Shown here one piece after another: positions 45,217 to 54,341 of a stretch of 64,000 nt of DNA. The notes below the pieces were generated by a model that was given only the letters and a program-made list of their open reading frames with translations, searched no databases and was not told the DNA's origin. The translations under genes were made by a program, and so were the position numbers. Origin of the DNA: Glaciecola sp964621345. Its GTDB lineage: Bacteria; Pseudomonadota; Gammaproteobacteria; Enterobacterales; Alteromonadaceae. The DNA is taken from NCBI GenBank assembly GCA_964621345.1, contig CAZUON010000013.1, positions 5,315 through 69,314 of the forward strand. Direction: 5' to 3'. Positions within the stretch are counted from its first letter, which is position 1, and each line of letters begins with the position of its first letter.

Positions 45217-45477
45217 TTAATCGCAGCTAATTTTGACTCGATTGAGCACGATACCCACTAATTCGTTGAGATCAGGGTCTTGGCACTCTTTGTGCCCCAT
45301 GAACCATGCAAACAAGTCGGGGTCGTCACAGGTAAGCAAGCGCTCAAAGGTGAGCTGTTGCGCTTTTGTTAAATCATCAAAAGCTTGCTCAACAAAAGGT
45401 AAAAACAATACATCTAATTCCAACATACCACGGCGGCATGCCCACTTTAACCTAGCAAGGCGTTTAGCTTCGAACAT
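45217..45477 (-). CDS. sdhE: FAD assembly factor SdhE
   Basis: I start at ATG 45477 (GGGAG five bases before it), giving 86 residues, the normal family size. The RGMLELD motif (here CRRGMLELDVLFLPFVE) is the SdhE signature that helps attach FAD to succinate dehydrogenase. The frame is open for 41 codons upstream, with no support. It pairs with ygfX and is divergent from ygfZ. Confidence 0.95.
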   Translation of the reverse strand: MFEAKRLARLKWACRRGMLELDVLFLPFVEQAFDDLTKAQQLTFERLLTCDDPDLFAWFMGHKECQDPDLNELVGIVLNRVKISCD

Positions 45478-45642
45478 ATTTACTCCCATTTGAATCTTCA
45501 AGATTAGCATAGTTTTATCATGAACCATACTGCCCCTTAGCATGAAATTATTGTCATTTTTGTGCTGTATGCTCTTGTAAACGACTCGATTAAGCCTCAC
45601 TTTAGGGAAAAGCCGAAAATCTATTTTACTGAAGGATATGAC

Positions 45643-46593
45643 ATGCAGCTCTTCTTAAGTGAACTTCCAAATAGCAAAGTGATCACCCTGTCAGGGGAGC
45701 AGCGCGATGAGTATCTGCACGGGCAAATTACCATTGACACAAAGCACTTTGATAACAGCCATGCTCGCCTTGCAGCACATTGTGATTTTAAAGGTAAAAT
45801 GTGGTCTAACTTCGTGCTAACCCAGTGCGGCGAAAGTTATCATCTGGTGATGCCAGAGAGTGCGAGCACCGAGAGTCTTGCACAACTGAAGAAGTATGGC
45901 GTATTTTCAAAGGTCGAAATAGACACTCTAAACGAAGACTATTATGTTTTAGGGGGGACTGGCGAACAGCTCAAACAAGACTTGCAAAGCATTTTTGGCG
46001 ACATAAACGAGCAACATTTGAGCCACTGTAAAAATAAATTTGGTGAAGTCATTACTTTTAACGACACCAGCTTACGCTACCTTGTTGTGTTGCATAAAGA
46101 CGGTTTCAGCAAACTGCGAACACTTGCGAAAAACTACCTACAAAAACATTCTGCAGCATGGAATATGCTAGAAATAGAGGCCGGTCTGGGCTTTGTAGAA
46201 AACGATACCATCGGTGAATTTGTGCCACAAATGTTGAATTTGCAAATGCTCGATGGCATCGATTTTAATAAGGGCTGTTATATGGGCCAAGAGGTCGTAG
46301 CACGAACAAAGTTTTTAGGGAAAAACAAACGTGCCCTTTACATTCTTCAAGCATCCCCTTCACAGGGCGATGATGATGTAAATCACTCACAGAGCACGGC
46401 TATTGTGCCCGGCGATATCTTAGAAAAATCAGTCGGTGAGAATTGGCGCCGCGGAGGCACAGTAATAAAATCGGCCAACGTTGCGGGGATAACAAAAATA
46501 CTTGCCGTCTTGGCCAATGACACTGAGGTTGATGATGTGCTACGCTTAAAAAGTAACGGCAAAACATTCTCTGTTATGCCACTGCCATATTGA
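45643..46593 (+). CDS. ygfZ: tRNA-modifying / iron-sulfur assembly protein YgfZ
   Basis: I start at ATG 45643 (AAGGA six bases before it), giving 316 residues. The folate-binding GcvT-like fold carries the YgfZ cysteine motif KGCYMGQEVVARTKFLGKN (about 231-249). YgfZ supports iron-sulfur enzymes such as MiaB. The divergent layout with sdhE-ygfX is conserved in gammaproteobacteria. Confidence 0.95.
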   Translation: MQLFLSELPNSKVITLSGEQRDEYLHGQITIDTKHFDNSHARLAAHCDFKGKMWSNFVLTQCGESYHLVMPESASTESLAQLKKYGVFSKVEIDTLNEDYYVLGGTGEQLKQDLQSIFGDINEQHLSHCKNKFGEVITFNDTSLRYLVVLHKDGFSKLRTLAKNYLQKHSAAWNMLEIEAGLGFVENDTIGEFVPQMLNLQMLDGIDFNKGCYMGQEVVARTKFLGKNKRALYILQASPSQGDDDVNHSQSTAIVPGDILEKSVGENWRRGGTVIKSANVAGITKILAVLANDTEVDDVLRLKSNGKTFSVMPLPY

Positions 46594-46657
46594 TACATCA
46601 TTGATTAACAATCGCTAAATCAACTGAACATTCAGAAAATAGAACCAAGGAAATTTA

Positions 46658-47143
46658 ATGCAAATAGCTGACAACAATGTAGTCACCCTTCATTACACCG
46701 TAAAAACTGCCGATGGCGACGACATTGATTCGTCTGTGGATGCTGAGCCATTATCATTTATTCAAGGCTCCAATTATATGATTGCAGGCTTAGAAGAAGC
46801 GCTCTATGGGAAAGAAAAAGGCGAAAAATTTGAGGTCACCGTTGCACCAGAAAAAGCCTACGGTGAGCGTCATGAGCAGTTGATTCAAAAAGTGCCAGTA
46901 TCGATGTTTGAAGGGATGGATGTAGAAGTTGGAATGAGCTTTAGAGCAACCACCGACGGCGGTGAGCAATCAGTCATTATTATTGATAAAGATGAAGAGC
47001 ACGTTACTGTTGATGGCAACCACCCTCTATCAGGGCATACCTTAACCTTTGACGTATCCATCGAAGATGTTAGAGAAGCTAGCGCTACCGAAATTGAACA
47101 TGGTCATGTTCACGGTGCAGGCGGTTGTGGTCACGAGCACTAG
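46658..47143 (+). CDS. slyD: SlyD-type FKBP peptidyl-prolyl isomerase
   Basis: The 161-residue protein has an FKBP core interrupted by an IF-type insert (about 68-120, around EKAYGERHEQL), and a C-terminal His/Cys-rich tail (HGHVHGAGGCGHEH) that can bind nickel. SlyD is a folding catalyst and metallochaperone. The tail is shorter than that of E. coli SlyD. A clear ribosome-binding site (AAGGAAA) precedes ATG. Confidence 0.9.
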   Translation: MQIADNNVVTLHYTVKTADGDDIDSSVDAEPLSFIQGSNYMIAGLEEALYGKEKGEKFEVTVAPEKAYGERHEQLIQKVPVSMFEGMDVEVGMSFRATTDGGEQSVIIIDKDEEHVTVDGNHPLSGHTLTFDVSIEDVREASATEIEHGHVHGAGGCGHEH

Positions 47144-47160
47144 AACTAGGCTGCTCCCTC

Positions 47161-47190
47161 AATAAAAGATGCGCTAGCTCAGCGCATCTT
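47161..47190 (-). terminator. Terminator of nadE-glnB, overlapping the glnB stop
   Basis: A perfect 10-bp stem, AAGATGCGCT (47166-47175) and AGCGCATCTT (47181-47190), has a five-base loop. On the minus strand it is followed by TTATT after its own final T pair. The glnB stop codon (47174-47176) lies in the stem/loop. Confidence 0.78.
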
Positions 47191-47515
47191 CATCTTGCTC
47201 TGAGGTTCGAATGCGAACCGCTTGCAATACATCGTATACAAAAATCTTACCGTCGCCGATTTTACCCGTTCTCGCAGCTTCGGTAATACTCTCCACTACC
47301 CTATCTACTAGTTCGTCAGATACTACTAACTCTACTTTTATTTTTGGTAAAAAGTCGACTTTATACTCTGCACCTCGATACAATTCAGTATGGCCTTTTT
47401 GTCTGCCAAAGCCCTTTACCTCCGTGATGGTTAAACCAGAGATTCCAATGTTTGAAAGACTTTCTCTTACATCGTCTAACTTGAACGGTTTAAGTATCGC
47501 TTCCACTTTCTTCAT
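47174..47515 (-). CDS. glnB: Nitrogen regulatory protein P-II
   Basis: The 113-residue protein is nearly identical in pattern to GlnB, with the T-loop GFGRQKGHTELYRGAEYKV and the uridylylation site Y51, and the C-terminal GKIGDGKIFV. PII reports glutamine, ATP/ADP and 2-oxoglutarate status to target proteins. There is no amtB next to it, favouring GlnB over GlnK. It is five bases after nadE, so the two are surely cotranscribed. Confidence 0.93.
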   Translation of the reverse strand: MKKVEAILKPFKLDDVRESLSNIGISGLTITEVKGFGRQKGHTELYRGAEYKVDFLPKIKVELVVSDELVDRVVESITEAARTGKIGDGKIFVYDVLQAVRIRTSEQDEDALS

Positions 47516-47520
47516 ATTAG

Positions 47521-48357
47521 TTACTCATTATCGTAAATAGTTGGTATTGGGATGCGCTTGTGTTGGGTCTTTTGATAGATACTTATTAGCTTATCGTCTG
47601 CCTGCGCATCTTGACTCTTTCCTTCAAGGAAATCGTCTATTTGATCATAACTTAAACCAAGCGATATTTCATCGGACAACTGCGGGTTTAAACTCTCTAG
47701 ATCTGCGGTAGGCGCTTTGGTGATAATATTCTCCGGGGCTCCTAAAAAACTAGCGATTTGCCGAACTTGTCGTTTACTTAGGCCGAACAATGGCGCCAAA
47801 TCACACGCTCCATCACCGTATTTTGTGTAAAAACCAGTGATATTTTCAGCTGAATGGTCAGTACCTAAGACTAAACCTTGGCTTAATCCTGCAATGTCAT
47901 ACTGAACCGCCATTCTAGCTCTCGCCTTCGCGTTGCCTTTTACAAAATCGTCTAATTGTTCATCTGCATTGTAGCTATTTGCTTTTTGCAGAGATTGCAC
48001 AGCAACATCGTGAATTGCATCGGCAGCAGCTTTGACATTTGCAGCAACTTGCATAGAGGGCTGTATGTAATCAATGGAGAGCTGGGCATCCGCTTCATCA
48101 GCTTGCGTACCATAAGGCAGCCGCACCGCAATAAACTTATAGTTATCAGCACCTTGATTTAATTCGTTAACCGCAAGTTGCGCAAGACGACCTAAGGTAC
48201 AAGAGTCAATGCCACCACTAATGCCTAGCACCAATGTTTTTAGACCCGAAGCAAATAACTGTTGTTTTATAAATGCTACTCGACGAGCAACCTCATAGGC
48301 CGGATCGATAACGGGTAATACTCGCATTTCTTCAATTATGGCCTGTTTCAATTTCAT
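47521..48357 (-). CDS. nadE: Ammonia-dependent NAD+ synthetase
   Basis: The 278-residue protein has the PP-loop LGISGGIDSCTLG and the deamido-NAD/ATP-binding residues near VLGTDHSAENITGFYTKYGDG. It lacks a glutaminase domain, so it uses ammonia directly. It performs the final step of NAD synthesis. It leads a nadE-glnB operon. Confidence 0.96.
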   Translation of the reverse strand: MKLKQAIIEEMRVLPVIDPAYEVARRVAFIKQQLFASGLKTLVLGISGGIDSCTLGRLAQLAVNELNQGADNYKFIAVRLPYGTQADEADAQLSIDYIQPSMQVAANVKAAADAIHDVAVQSLQKANSYNADEQLDDFVKGNAKARARMAVQYDIAGLSQGLVLGTDHSAENITGFYTKYGDGACDLAPLFGLSKRQVRQIASFLGAPENIITKAPTADLESLNPQLSDEISLGLSYDQIDDFLEGKSQDAQADDKLISIYQKTQHKRIPIPTIYDNE

Positions 48358-48390
48358 TGCTCCTTCAAAAAAAACGAATCATATGAGTGA

Positions 48391-48407
48391 CTTATACTAG
48401 GTATAAG
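48391..48407. promoter_or_regulatory. Dyad repeat between nadE and fimT
   Basis: CTTATAC (48391-48397), three bases, GTATAAG (48401-48407) is a perfect 7-bp dyad in the divergent region between nadE and fimT. It may be an operator for either gene; no known regulator is recognised. Confidence 0.3.
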
Positions 48408-48489
48408 TTAAACTAAGTAATCTTAATTAATATACCTTAATTTTAAGACCAATCGTGTATAGTGTACTCGCTACAAATGGGGGTTTGAA

Positions 48490-49056
48490 GTGATAAATGG
48501 TTTAATAAATAAAAAGCGTCAATTTGGCGTGACATTGATAGAAATGATGATCACTTTAGCGATAGCAGCTATTTTGTTGACCTTAGTGGCACCTAATGTG
48601 CAATCGATATTGACTCGGAATAAAATCACCGCCGAAATTAATGAGATGAGCGGATTACTTCGCTTTGCTCGGTACACCGCTATTGATCAACAAATTGATA
48701 CAATTGTCTGCCCTACTACCGATTTTACCACTTGTAGCAATGATTGGAATTCTCCCAAAATGGTTTTTGTTGATGCAAACGCAAACAATGGAAAAGATGC
48801 AGCAGAGCCTATCTTAGCCTCCTCTCAAGCTATTTCCGCAACTAATACCGTAACCTCTACAATTGATAGTATCGAGTTTATAGACTCTGGCGTGACGGTA
48901 GCGGCAAGTACAATTCTTATTTGCCCAAATACTAAAGATGCTAAATTTGCTAGGGCCTTATTTGTTACATTACAAGGTCGGACGCGGATAAGCGAAGATG
49001 CAAACAATAACGGAACCGATGAAGACTTAGCGAATACCGAACTTTCGTGCCCATAA
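48490..49056 (+). CDS. fimT: Type IV pilus minor pilin FimT/GspH type
   Basis: The 188-residue prepilin has the leader MINGLINKKRQFG, cleavable after G13, then VTLIEMMITLAIAAILLTL with the conserved E18 (E5 of the mature protein). The rest is a beta-rich globular domain with paired cysteines. It starts with GTG. It lies opposite to the other minor pilin genes and converges on pilE across a two-way terminator. FimT proteins can bind DNA during natural transformation; that is not testable here. Confidence 0.88.
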   Translation: MINGLINKKRQFGVTLIEMMITLAIAAILLTLVAPNVQSILTRNKITAEINEMSGLLRFARYTAIDQQIDTIVCPTTDFTTCSNDWNSPKMVFVDANANNGKDAAEPILASSQAISATNTVTSTIDSIEFIDSGVTVAASTILICPNTKDAKFARALFVTLQGRTRISEDANNNGTDEDLANTELSCP

Positions 49057-49079
49057 ACGTTCGACATATTAATTCGGAA

Positions 49080-49129
49080 ATATAAGATACAAAAATGCCG
49101 CTATTTAGCGGCATTTTTGTATCTTATAT
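49080..49129. terminator. 24-bp-stem two-way terminator between fimT and pilE
   Basis: Bases 49080-49103 and 49106-49129 are perfect reverse complements, a 24-bp stem with a two-base centre. It contains a core GCCGCTA/TAGCGGC flanked by AAAAA/TTTTT on both sides, so a U tract follows the GC core in either direction. It ends both converging operons. Confidence 0.93.
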
Positions 49130-49140
49130 GTGAAACCAAG

Positions 49141-49611
49141 CTAACAACTCCAACAAAACTCCCCTGCACCCGGAGCGCCACCGCTATTATTTTTATCCCA
49201 AGCCTTACGTCCATCGCTATACAAAAATATAGCGCCATCATTTTGCGTAATCGAACCGGTAACCGGAGTTGCCTTTATCTCATAAGTTAAACCGTTAGCA
49301 TCCACCGCTTCGATGCTCAAATCATACTTTTTATTTGCAGCGGGCTCTGACGCCGGAGAATGGCCGGCAAACACTGCTGGAGTGCCTGTATCGCTGCCAC
49401 CACTTGCCGCCCCAGCATAGCCGAAGTTGGATGCACTATGACGTTCCATTGCGCTGGCGAAGGCCATTAGGTCTGCCTGAGCGGCGCTTCGGGCACCAGA
49501 AACAATCATGTTCTGATAACTTGGATATGCAATTGAAGCAATGATGCCCACAATTGCGACGACAATCATTACCTCGATAAGAGTGAAACCATTTTTGGAT
49601 TTAACTTGCAT
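49141..49611 (-). CDS. pilE: Type IV minor pilin PilE
   Basis: The 156-residue prepilin has the leader MQVKSKNG (cut after G8), then FTLIEVMIVVAIVGIIASIAYP with E13. The C-terminus contains a CWSC pair that may form a short disulfide loop. Closely follows pilY1 at the end of the minor pilin operon, as in Pseudomonas. It initiates or caps pilus assembly with the other minor pilins. Confidence 0.92.
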   Translation of the reverse strand: MQVKSKNGFTLIEVMIVVAIVGIIASIAYPSYQNMIVSGARSAAQADLMAFASAMERHSASNFGYAGAASGGSDTGTPAVFAGHSPASEPAANKKYDLSIEAVDANGLTYEIKATPVTGSITQNDGAIFLYSDGRKAWDKNNSGGAPGAGEFCWSC

Positions 49612-49668
49612 TTATTACTTACCTCTATTAAGTGCGCCAAAGACAAGTCGCCTTTAGCGCTAAAGCGT

Positions 49669-52600
49669 TTACTGACGCTCAACCTCAGTCCTCCAGGTAT
49701 CTTTCTGGACGCGATCTAATTGACCAAAGATATTCTCTGCTAAGCATTCAAAACTAGTACCACACCCTTGTCCAGGGTTGTTTGGCGTATCTGGTCTGTC
49801 AGCTTGCGCACATTCTGCTCCTAAACAAATCGATGGTGATTTACCATCAGGCGGGAACAAGATGGTAGGTTTTGGCGCAATACCGGTCTGAGATAGCTGT
49901 GCGAAACGGTCATTCTGGTCAGTTTGACTATCATTATTTAGGTCAGTTACCGCATTCGCGTTGAACATGTTCACCAAATAAGCGCGACTGTTCCCTGTTG
50001 GGGGTGCACATAAACTCTGACTAGATGCTGCGGGTACATATGTGGTAAAGAAAATCTGATAATTGAGAATAAGTGGAGTAGCAAGGACCTTTTCTCCACC
50101 GGTTGTCAAGCGCATGTACCAGCCCTCTTTAGTTGCAAAACTTTGAGCGGCTAAATCTCTATCTGATTGCGAACCTGAGGTTAACAAGTGATCTGTTGCA
50201 TCATATAAATTGCTCAGTTCAATAGGTGCGCTAGGGAAAGAATATTGATTAGCCGAGTTTACGGTAAATACCCCTTTATCTTTTATCATATAAAAGTTGT
50301 CATTGATGGCAGTGTTAAGTGGACCTGCTCTAAACCCAGAGCCTAATGCAACTGCGTAATACTGCTCATCACCTAAAACAACTTCAGACACATCAGGACG
50401 ATAAAAGAAGCGGCGGTTATCTGCCTCAGCATCTCCACCAAGTTTAGCTAATAACTGGCCACTAACGAGCGGGTCTGAAGCTTTATCGTTATTGATATCT
50501 AAGCGGAATAATTGACCGCCGGTATCAGCAATATACATATGATTTGCTAAGCCGTCGTTGTTTCGATCGATGACAGAAATTGCCGCAGGTATAGAGTATT
50601 GCATTTCTGCAATGTTTAAGTTTGCGTTTGCATTACTCACTTCATACAGCTTAGCGCCAGTGTCTGCATCAACGATGTACACACTGTTACCGACGTTATC
50701 TGGTGATCTGTCTCGTTTGCCATCTTGGTCTTGGTCATACCCGCCACCAAAAATTAAGACGTCTCTAACAGCTCCACTCACTTTGACTTTAGTCACAATT
50801 GGCCGCGACCATGATTGTCCTAAATTAGCGAAGTCTGCACTCCCCCCATCAATTTTAAACACAAATTTAGGGTTAGTTTTTTGTGTTATATCGAATGCGT
50901 AGTAATTATTTCCACCGCGACGCATACCGACATACAGATAGCGTTTACCGTTAGCCTCTCTGTATACCAAATCTCCGTCTAATCCATAGGTGTGACTAAA
51001 TGACGACCGGTTCTCATAAAACTCATTTAAATTACCTAAAAGATCGCGTGGAATAATTGCAAAATTTTCTTCACCGGTAGCGGCATCAAATGAGTGTAGA
51101 AAGCCGTGGTTAGTGGCAACAAATACTGCGCTGTCGCTTGTCGTGTAATCTACAATAACAGGTTGTGAGTGGATTGGGTCACCCATCATATAATTGATAT
51201 CAGTTTTGGAGCCATCGCTATCAGCATCATTCAAATCGACACCTCTAGCCCATTGTAAAACACGGTCTCGACGGGCCGCAGGGTCAGACAAGTGCGTAAT
51301 CCCTAAATCTCCAACACTAATTCCACTATTGTTCTCATTAAGGTCGTTTCCAGCGACCATTATTGAACCACTTGTATCGTCAAACGTATATATACTGCGG
51401 ACCAAATCTAAGCGACTTGCAGCGCCACCTAAACGAACATCGTTTCCATCCACCTCGCTAGACCAAACGCTTTGAGCTTTGTCACTAAAGAAGCCAGTGG
51501 TTGAATCAACGGCAGCTTTGTCGTTTGCATCCAATACTTGATTCCCTGCAATTTTATAACGTTTTAAATTCCCAGGCCAAAGCGCTCCCTCTTCAGGTCT
51601 AAATAGCGCAAAATACAACTGGTCACGATGTGTTAAGCGATTGTTTTGATTCACTGCCACGCCAGGAGAAACAAAGGTGGTATTTACATCTTGGACTTCA
51701 CTCAATATTGTCTTAAATGCATCTAACAACTGCTGACTATCGTCTGCTGTGTAGAAGGATCCCCCTCCATTGTCCGCCAAGTCATCCAAAAACTCCTCCG
51801 CATCAGCATCCGAGGCAAAGCCAATGGTATGTGTTTTAACTCTCGGACCGATTACCGATGTTTTTGCATCCTGCAAATTGCTTACCAAGTCGAGTCCGCA
51901 CTTCTCACCATCTGCACCAGTGCAGTTTTTACCTAATAATGCTTGAATTCTGGAGACACTATGATTGTTGTTAGCGACACCGTCTGACAACAGAACAATG
52001 TGATTATTCACTTGGCATTGTAAATTTTGCACTGGTGAAATGTAAGTTGCACCATTGGGGATATACTCATCAATACATTTACTGTTGCTCAAATCAAACT
52101 CAGTACAACCATTTGGGCGAATCGCATCAGGGCCGGTATAAGAGTCTCGATGGCTGACCCGGGTTGCACGTCGGACTCCGTCTGAGACCCCTGGCTCGCC
52201 CCGTTTACGTCCAAAATCAACATTTTGTCCACCATAATACATAGCAGCTTCATAAAGCGTATCGACTATAGGAGTGTATCCATTTGTGCTTAACTCATTA
52301 ACTCGACTAATAAGGTAATTTCTTACGGTAGACGAATTGCCTGGCGTCGCATCTCCCTCAAATTCAATAAATAGTTTAGGCGCAGCAGAAGCCTTTCCTC
52401 TTTGCGTGTAAGCCGAAATTTGAGTACTAGAAAAATCTTCCATCACAAACATAATATTATTGCGAGGTTGCCAACCTGGACGGTCAACTATCTCTTGTAT
52501 AATTGCTGCGATATTAGGACTATTAAACGCAGTATTTAAATTTTTCTGACCAATGTTGTTCCAACTAACAGAAGCACTCGTTTTCGGTTTGTTTTTTAAC

Positions 52601-53763
52601 TGGTCCTTAAGTGTTTGTGAAAATGCACCAGGACTGTCCTCTGATACACCTCGAATGAGCATTTTTGAGTTAGTTCCTCCGACATTTGCGTTCGCGGTAA
52701 ATGTTAGGTATGCGTTTTTAATGTTAGCACCCTGAGGAATGTTTAACTGTTGAAAGCGCAAACCGATATAGTCGTTTGTATCTTTCCGAAAATTCAACAC
52801 GTTGAGTGTATTGTAGTTACCGTCGGTATCCTCTTCAGCATTATCCGTTTGACTGAGAACTTGATATGATTGCGTACCGGCTATGCACCCAGATGCGGTT
52901 GATTCATCATAGGACACCACAAGTTGTGGAGCACGGCTATCGCCTTTGTCGCTGCTATAGGTTTCTCGTTTACTGCTGCCATTTCCACTACTCCCCTCAA
53001 TAATTAGATTAAGGGCGTTTCCACCACACCACGCTGATTGATCAACAACTTCTTGAATAACTGCCGAAAAATCTGGACTCAACACCGTATCATCATTTAG
53101 CGGAAAGCCATTGTTTGAAGCCCAATCTACACTTGCGCCTGTGCGAGGTCTGTCAGAAATATTCTTCCAAGTCGATTCGAATTGACTCCCATCTGCACTC
53201 GCTTCTGCCATAATTTTCAAGCTACTCGTACTATTATCAAGCTGCGTGCTTGTAAAGCGTAATACTGCTTTTGTAATAGTAGCGCCCTGTGGAACATTCA
53301 ATCCATCAAAACGCAGCCCTGTGGTAACCACTTTTGTCCCTTGAGTCAGAACAATTTTCTCACTACCGACATTTACGTTGTTATTTATTTCATGCGCATC
53401 GTCTTTAGAGGCTTTAGTATTCAATACAATTTCTGGTGGTACCGGCATATCGATATCCGTAATGGGATATAATACTGGTCCCCCATGATCAGAGAATCTC
53501 ATTAGTCCAGCATTGATATTCGTTGCCTCAGCAAGCGTTTGATTTAGCGCTGATTGTACTCTTTGCATCCTAGAAAACTGAGTGTTGTCTTTGCCACTCA
53601 TACTCCCAGATGTATCCATGATAAACAGTACATTCGGTTTATAAGTGAATTGGGAGTTATTCGTGCCTAGGTATATCTCTAAATCATCGCCAAATGCACT
53701 CAAGTTAACCATAAAGCTTAAAATAAACGCAGTAGAGGCAACCTTTAATTTATTTAAACGCAT
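49669..53763 (-). CDS. pilY1: Type IV pilus tip adhesin PilY1 with a split vWA domain
   Basis: I place the start at ATG 53763 (1364 residues): it has AGGAG seven bases before it, sits 14 bases after pilX and begins a clean signal peptide (MRLNKLKVASTAFILSF...LSAFG). The vWA MIDAS DTSGS is at residues 50-54, and the domain resumes near residue 479 with VNELSTNGYTPIVDTLYEA and LLSDGVANN (about 591). Between them lie two similar domains of about 150 residues each. The C-terminal half is the PilY1 beta-propeller with calcium-type loops (DRNNDGLAN, DINNDKASD). It probably sits at the pilus tip and mediates attachment and surface sensing. Confidence 0.93.
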   Translation of the reverse strand: MRLNKLKVASTAFILSFMVNLSAFGDDLEIYLGTNNSQFTYKPNVLFIMDTSGSMSGKDNTQFSRMQRVQSALNQTLAEATNINAGLMRFSDHGGPVLYPITDIDMPVPPEIVLNTKASKDDAHEINNNVNVGSEKIVLTQGTKVVTTGLRFDGLNVPQGATITKAVLRFTSTQLDNSTSSLKIMAEASADGSQFESTWKNISDRPRTGASVDWASNNGFPLNDDTVLSPDFSAVIQEVVDQSAWCGGNALNLIIEGSSGNGSSKRETYSSDKGDSRAPQLVVSYDESTASGCIAGTQSYQVLSQTDNAEEDTDGNYNTLNVLNFRKDTNDYIGLRFQQLNIPQGANIKNAYLTFTANANVGGTNSKMLIRGVSEDSPGAFSQTLKDQLKNKPKTSASVSWNNIGQKNLNTAFNSPNIAAIIQEIVDRPGWQPRNNIMFVMEDFSSTQISAYTQRGKASAAPKLFIEFEGDATPGNSSTVRNYLISRVNELSTNGYTPIVDTLYEAAMYYGGQNVDFGRKRGEPGVSDGVRRATRVSHRDSYTGPDAIRPNGCTEFDLSNSKCIDEYIPNGATYISPVQNLQCQVNNHIVLLSDGVANNNHSVSRIQALLGKNCTGADGEKCGLDLVSNLQDAKTSVIGPRVKTHTIGFASDADAEEFLDDLADNGGGSFYTADDSQQLLDAFKTILSEVQDVNTTFVSPGVAVNQNNRLTHRDQLYFALFRPEEGALWPGNLKRYKIAGNQVLDANDKAAVDSTTGFFSDKAQSVWSSEVDGNDVRLGGAASRLDLVRSIYTFDDTSGSIMVAGNDLNENNSGISVGDLGITHLSDPAARRDRVLQWARGVDLNDADSDGSKTDINYMMGDPIHSQPVIVDYTTSDSAVFVATNHGFLHSFDAATGEENFAIIPRDLLGNLNEFYENRSSFSHTYGLDGDLVYREANGKRYLYVGMRRGGNNYYAFDITQKTNPKFVFKIDGGSADFANLGQSWSRPIVTKVKVSGAVRDVLIFGGGYDQDQDGKRDRSPDNVGNSVYIVDADTGAKLYEVSNANANLNIAEMQYSIPAAISVIDRNNDGLANHMYIADTGGQLFRLDINNDKASDPLVSGQLLAKLGGDAEADNRRFFYRPDVSEVVLGDEQYYAVALGSGFRAGPLNTAINDNFYMIKDKGVFTVNSANQYSFPSAPIELSNLYDATDHLLTSGSQSDRDLAAQSFATKEGWYMRLTTGGEKVLATPLILNYQIFFTTYVPAASSQSLCAPPTGNSRAYLVNMFNANAVTDLNNDSQTDQNDRFAQLSQTGIAPKPTILFPPDGKSPSICLGAECAQADRPDTPNNPGQGCGTSFECLAENIFGQLDRVQKDTWRTEVERQ
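52357..53370 (-). repeat. Tandem duplicated beta domain inside PilY1
   Basis: Two copies, roughly 53370-52906 and 52875-52357, share the order GLRFxxLNxPQGAxI..., SPxxxAxIQExVDxxxW and xAPxLxxxxxE. They interrupt the vWA domain between its first strand set and its remaining helices. Confidence 0.82.
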
Positions 53764-53777
53764 CGCATTACTCCTAA

Positions 53778-54341
53778 TTAATTCGCTGCCGGCGCAAAAA
53801 TTGACGCCGTCATTGTGTTTGCCACTGCATAAGGACTTCCCTGTGCTTGCCCGCAACCACGCAAAATAAACACGTGACACTGCACGTTTGAACCGCTCAC
53901 CACATTACTAGAACCTCGGCAAGCTTGCGTTCGAATGAAAGCACTTTGAGACCAACTGTTTACGTCTCCTTGACTCGAAAATTGTGCCGGTGCATTGTGC
54001 ACTGTCGAGAATGTCATGCCCGCAGACGTAACTTCTCTTCGTACACGGTTATTGTCAAAGCAACTTAAATCATCCACCGTTAAATCGATGGCAGGCAATG
54101 CCCTGGCTTCAGACAAAGGATCGGTTAAAGCCGGATTATCGAGTATGGTTGTATCCTCTGACTCAAATACGGCGCCTGCAAGTGCAGTCTCAGCAGCATC
54201 AAAAGCGACTGACTTTCGCTCTAGAGAAGTGGCCATTTTTGTCTGTAACAAACTACTTGATACAGACGATACGCCCAAAATGGTAATAGACAGAAGTACC
54301 AATAATGCAAACACCAGTACTAGCCCTTTTTGCTTAATCAT
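53778..54341 (-). CDS. pilX: Type IV minor pilin PilX
   Basis: The 187-residue protein starts MIKQKG, cut after G6, followed by a hydrophobic helix (LVLVFALLVLLSITILGVSS) without the usual E5, as is typical for PilX/GspK-like tip pilins. The C-terminal region has several cysteines. It overlaps pilW by four bases (ATGA). Confidence 0.9.
   Translation of the reverse strand: MIKQKGLVLVFALLVLLSITILGVSSVSSSLLQTKMATSLERKSVAFDAAETALAGAVFESEDTTILDNPALTDPLSEARALPAIDLTVDDLSCFDNNRVRREVTSAGMTFSTVHNAPAQFSSQGDVNSWSQSAFIRTQACRGSSNVVSGSNVQCHVFILRGCGQAQGSPYAVANTMTASIFAPAAN

Noticed and set aside
53764..53880. Upstream N-terminal extension of PilY1
   Set aside because: It would lie inside pilX coding sequence and place the signal peptide 40 residues into the protein; ATG 53763 fits better.
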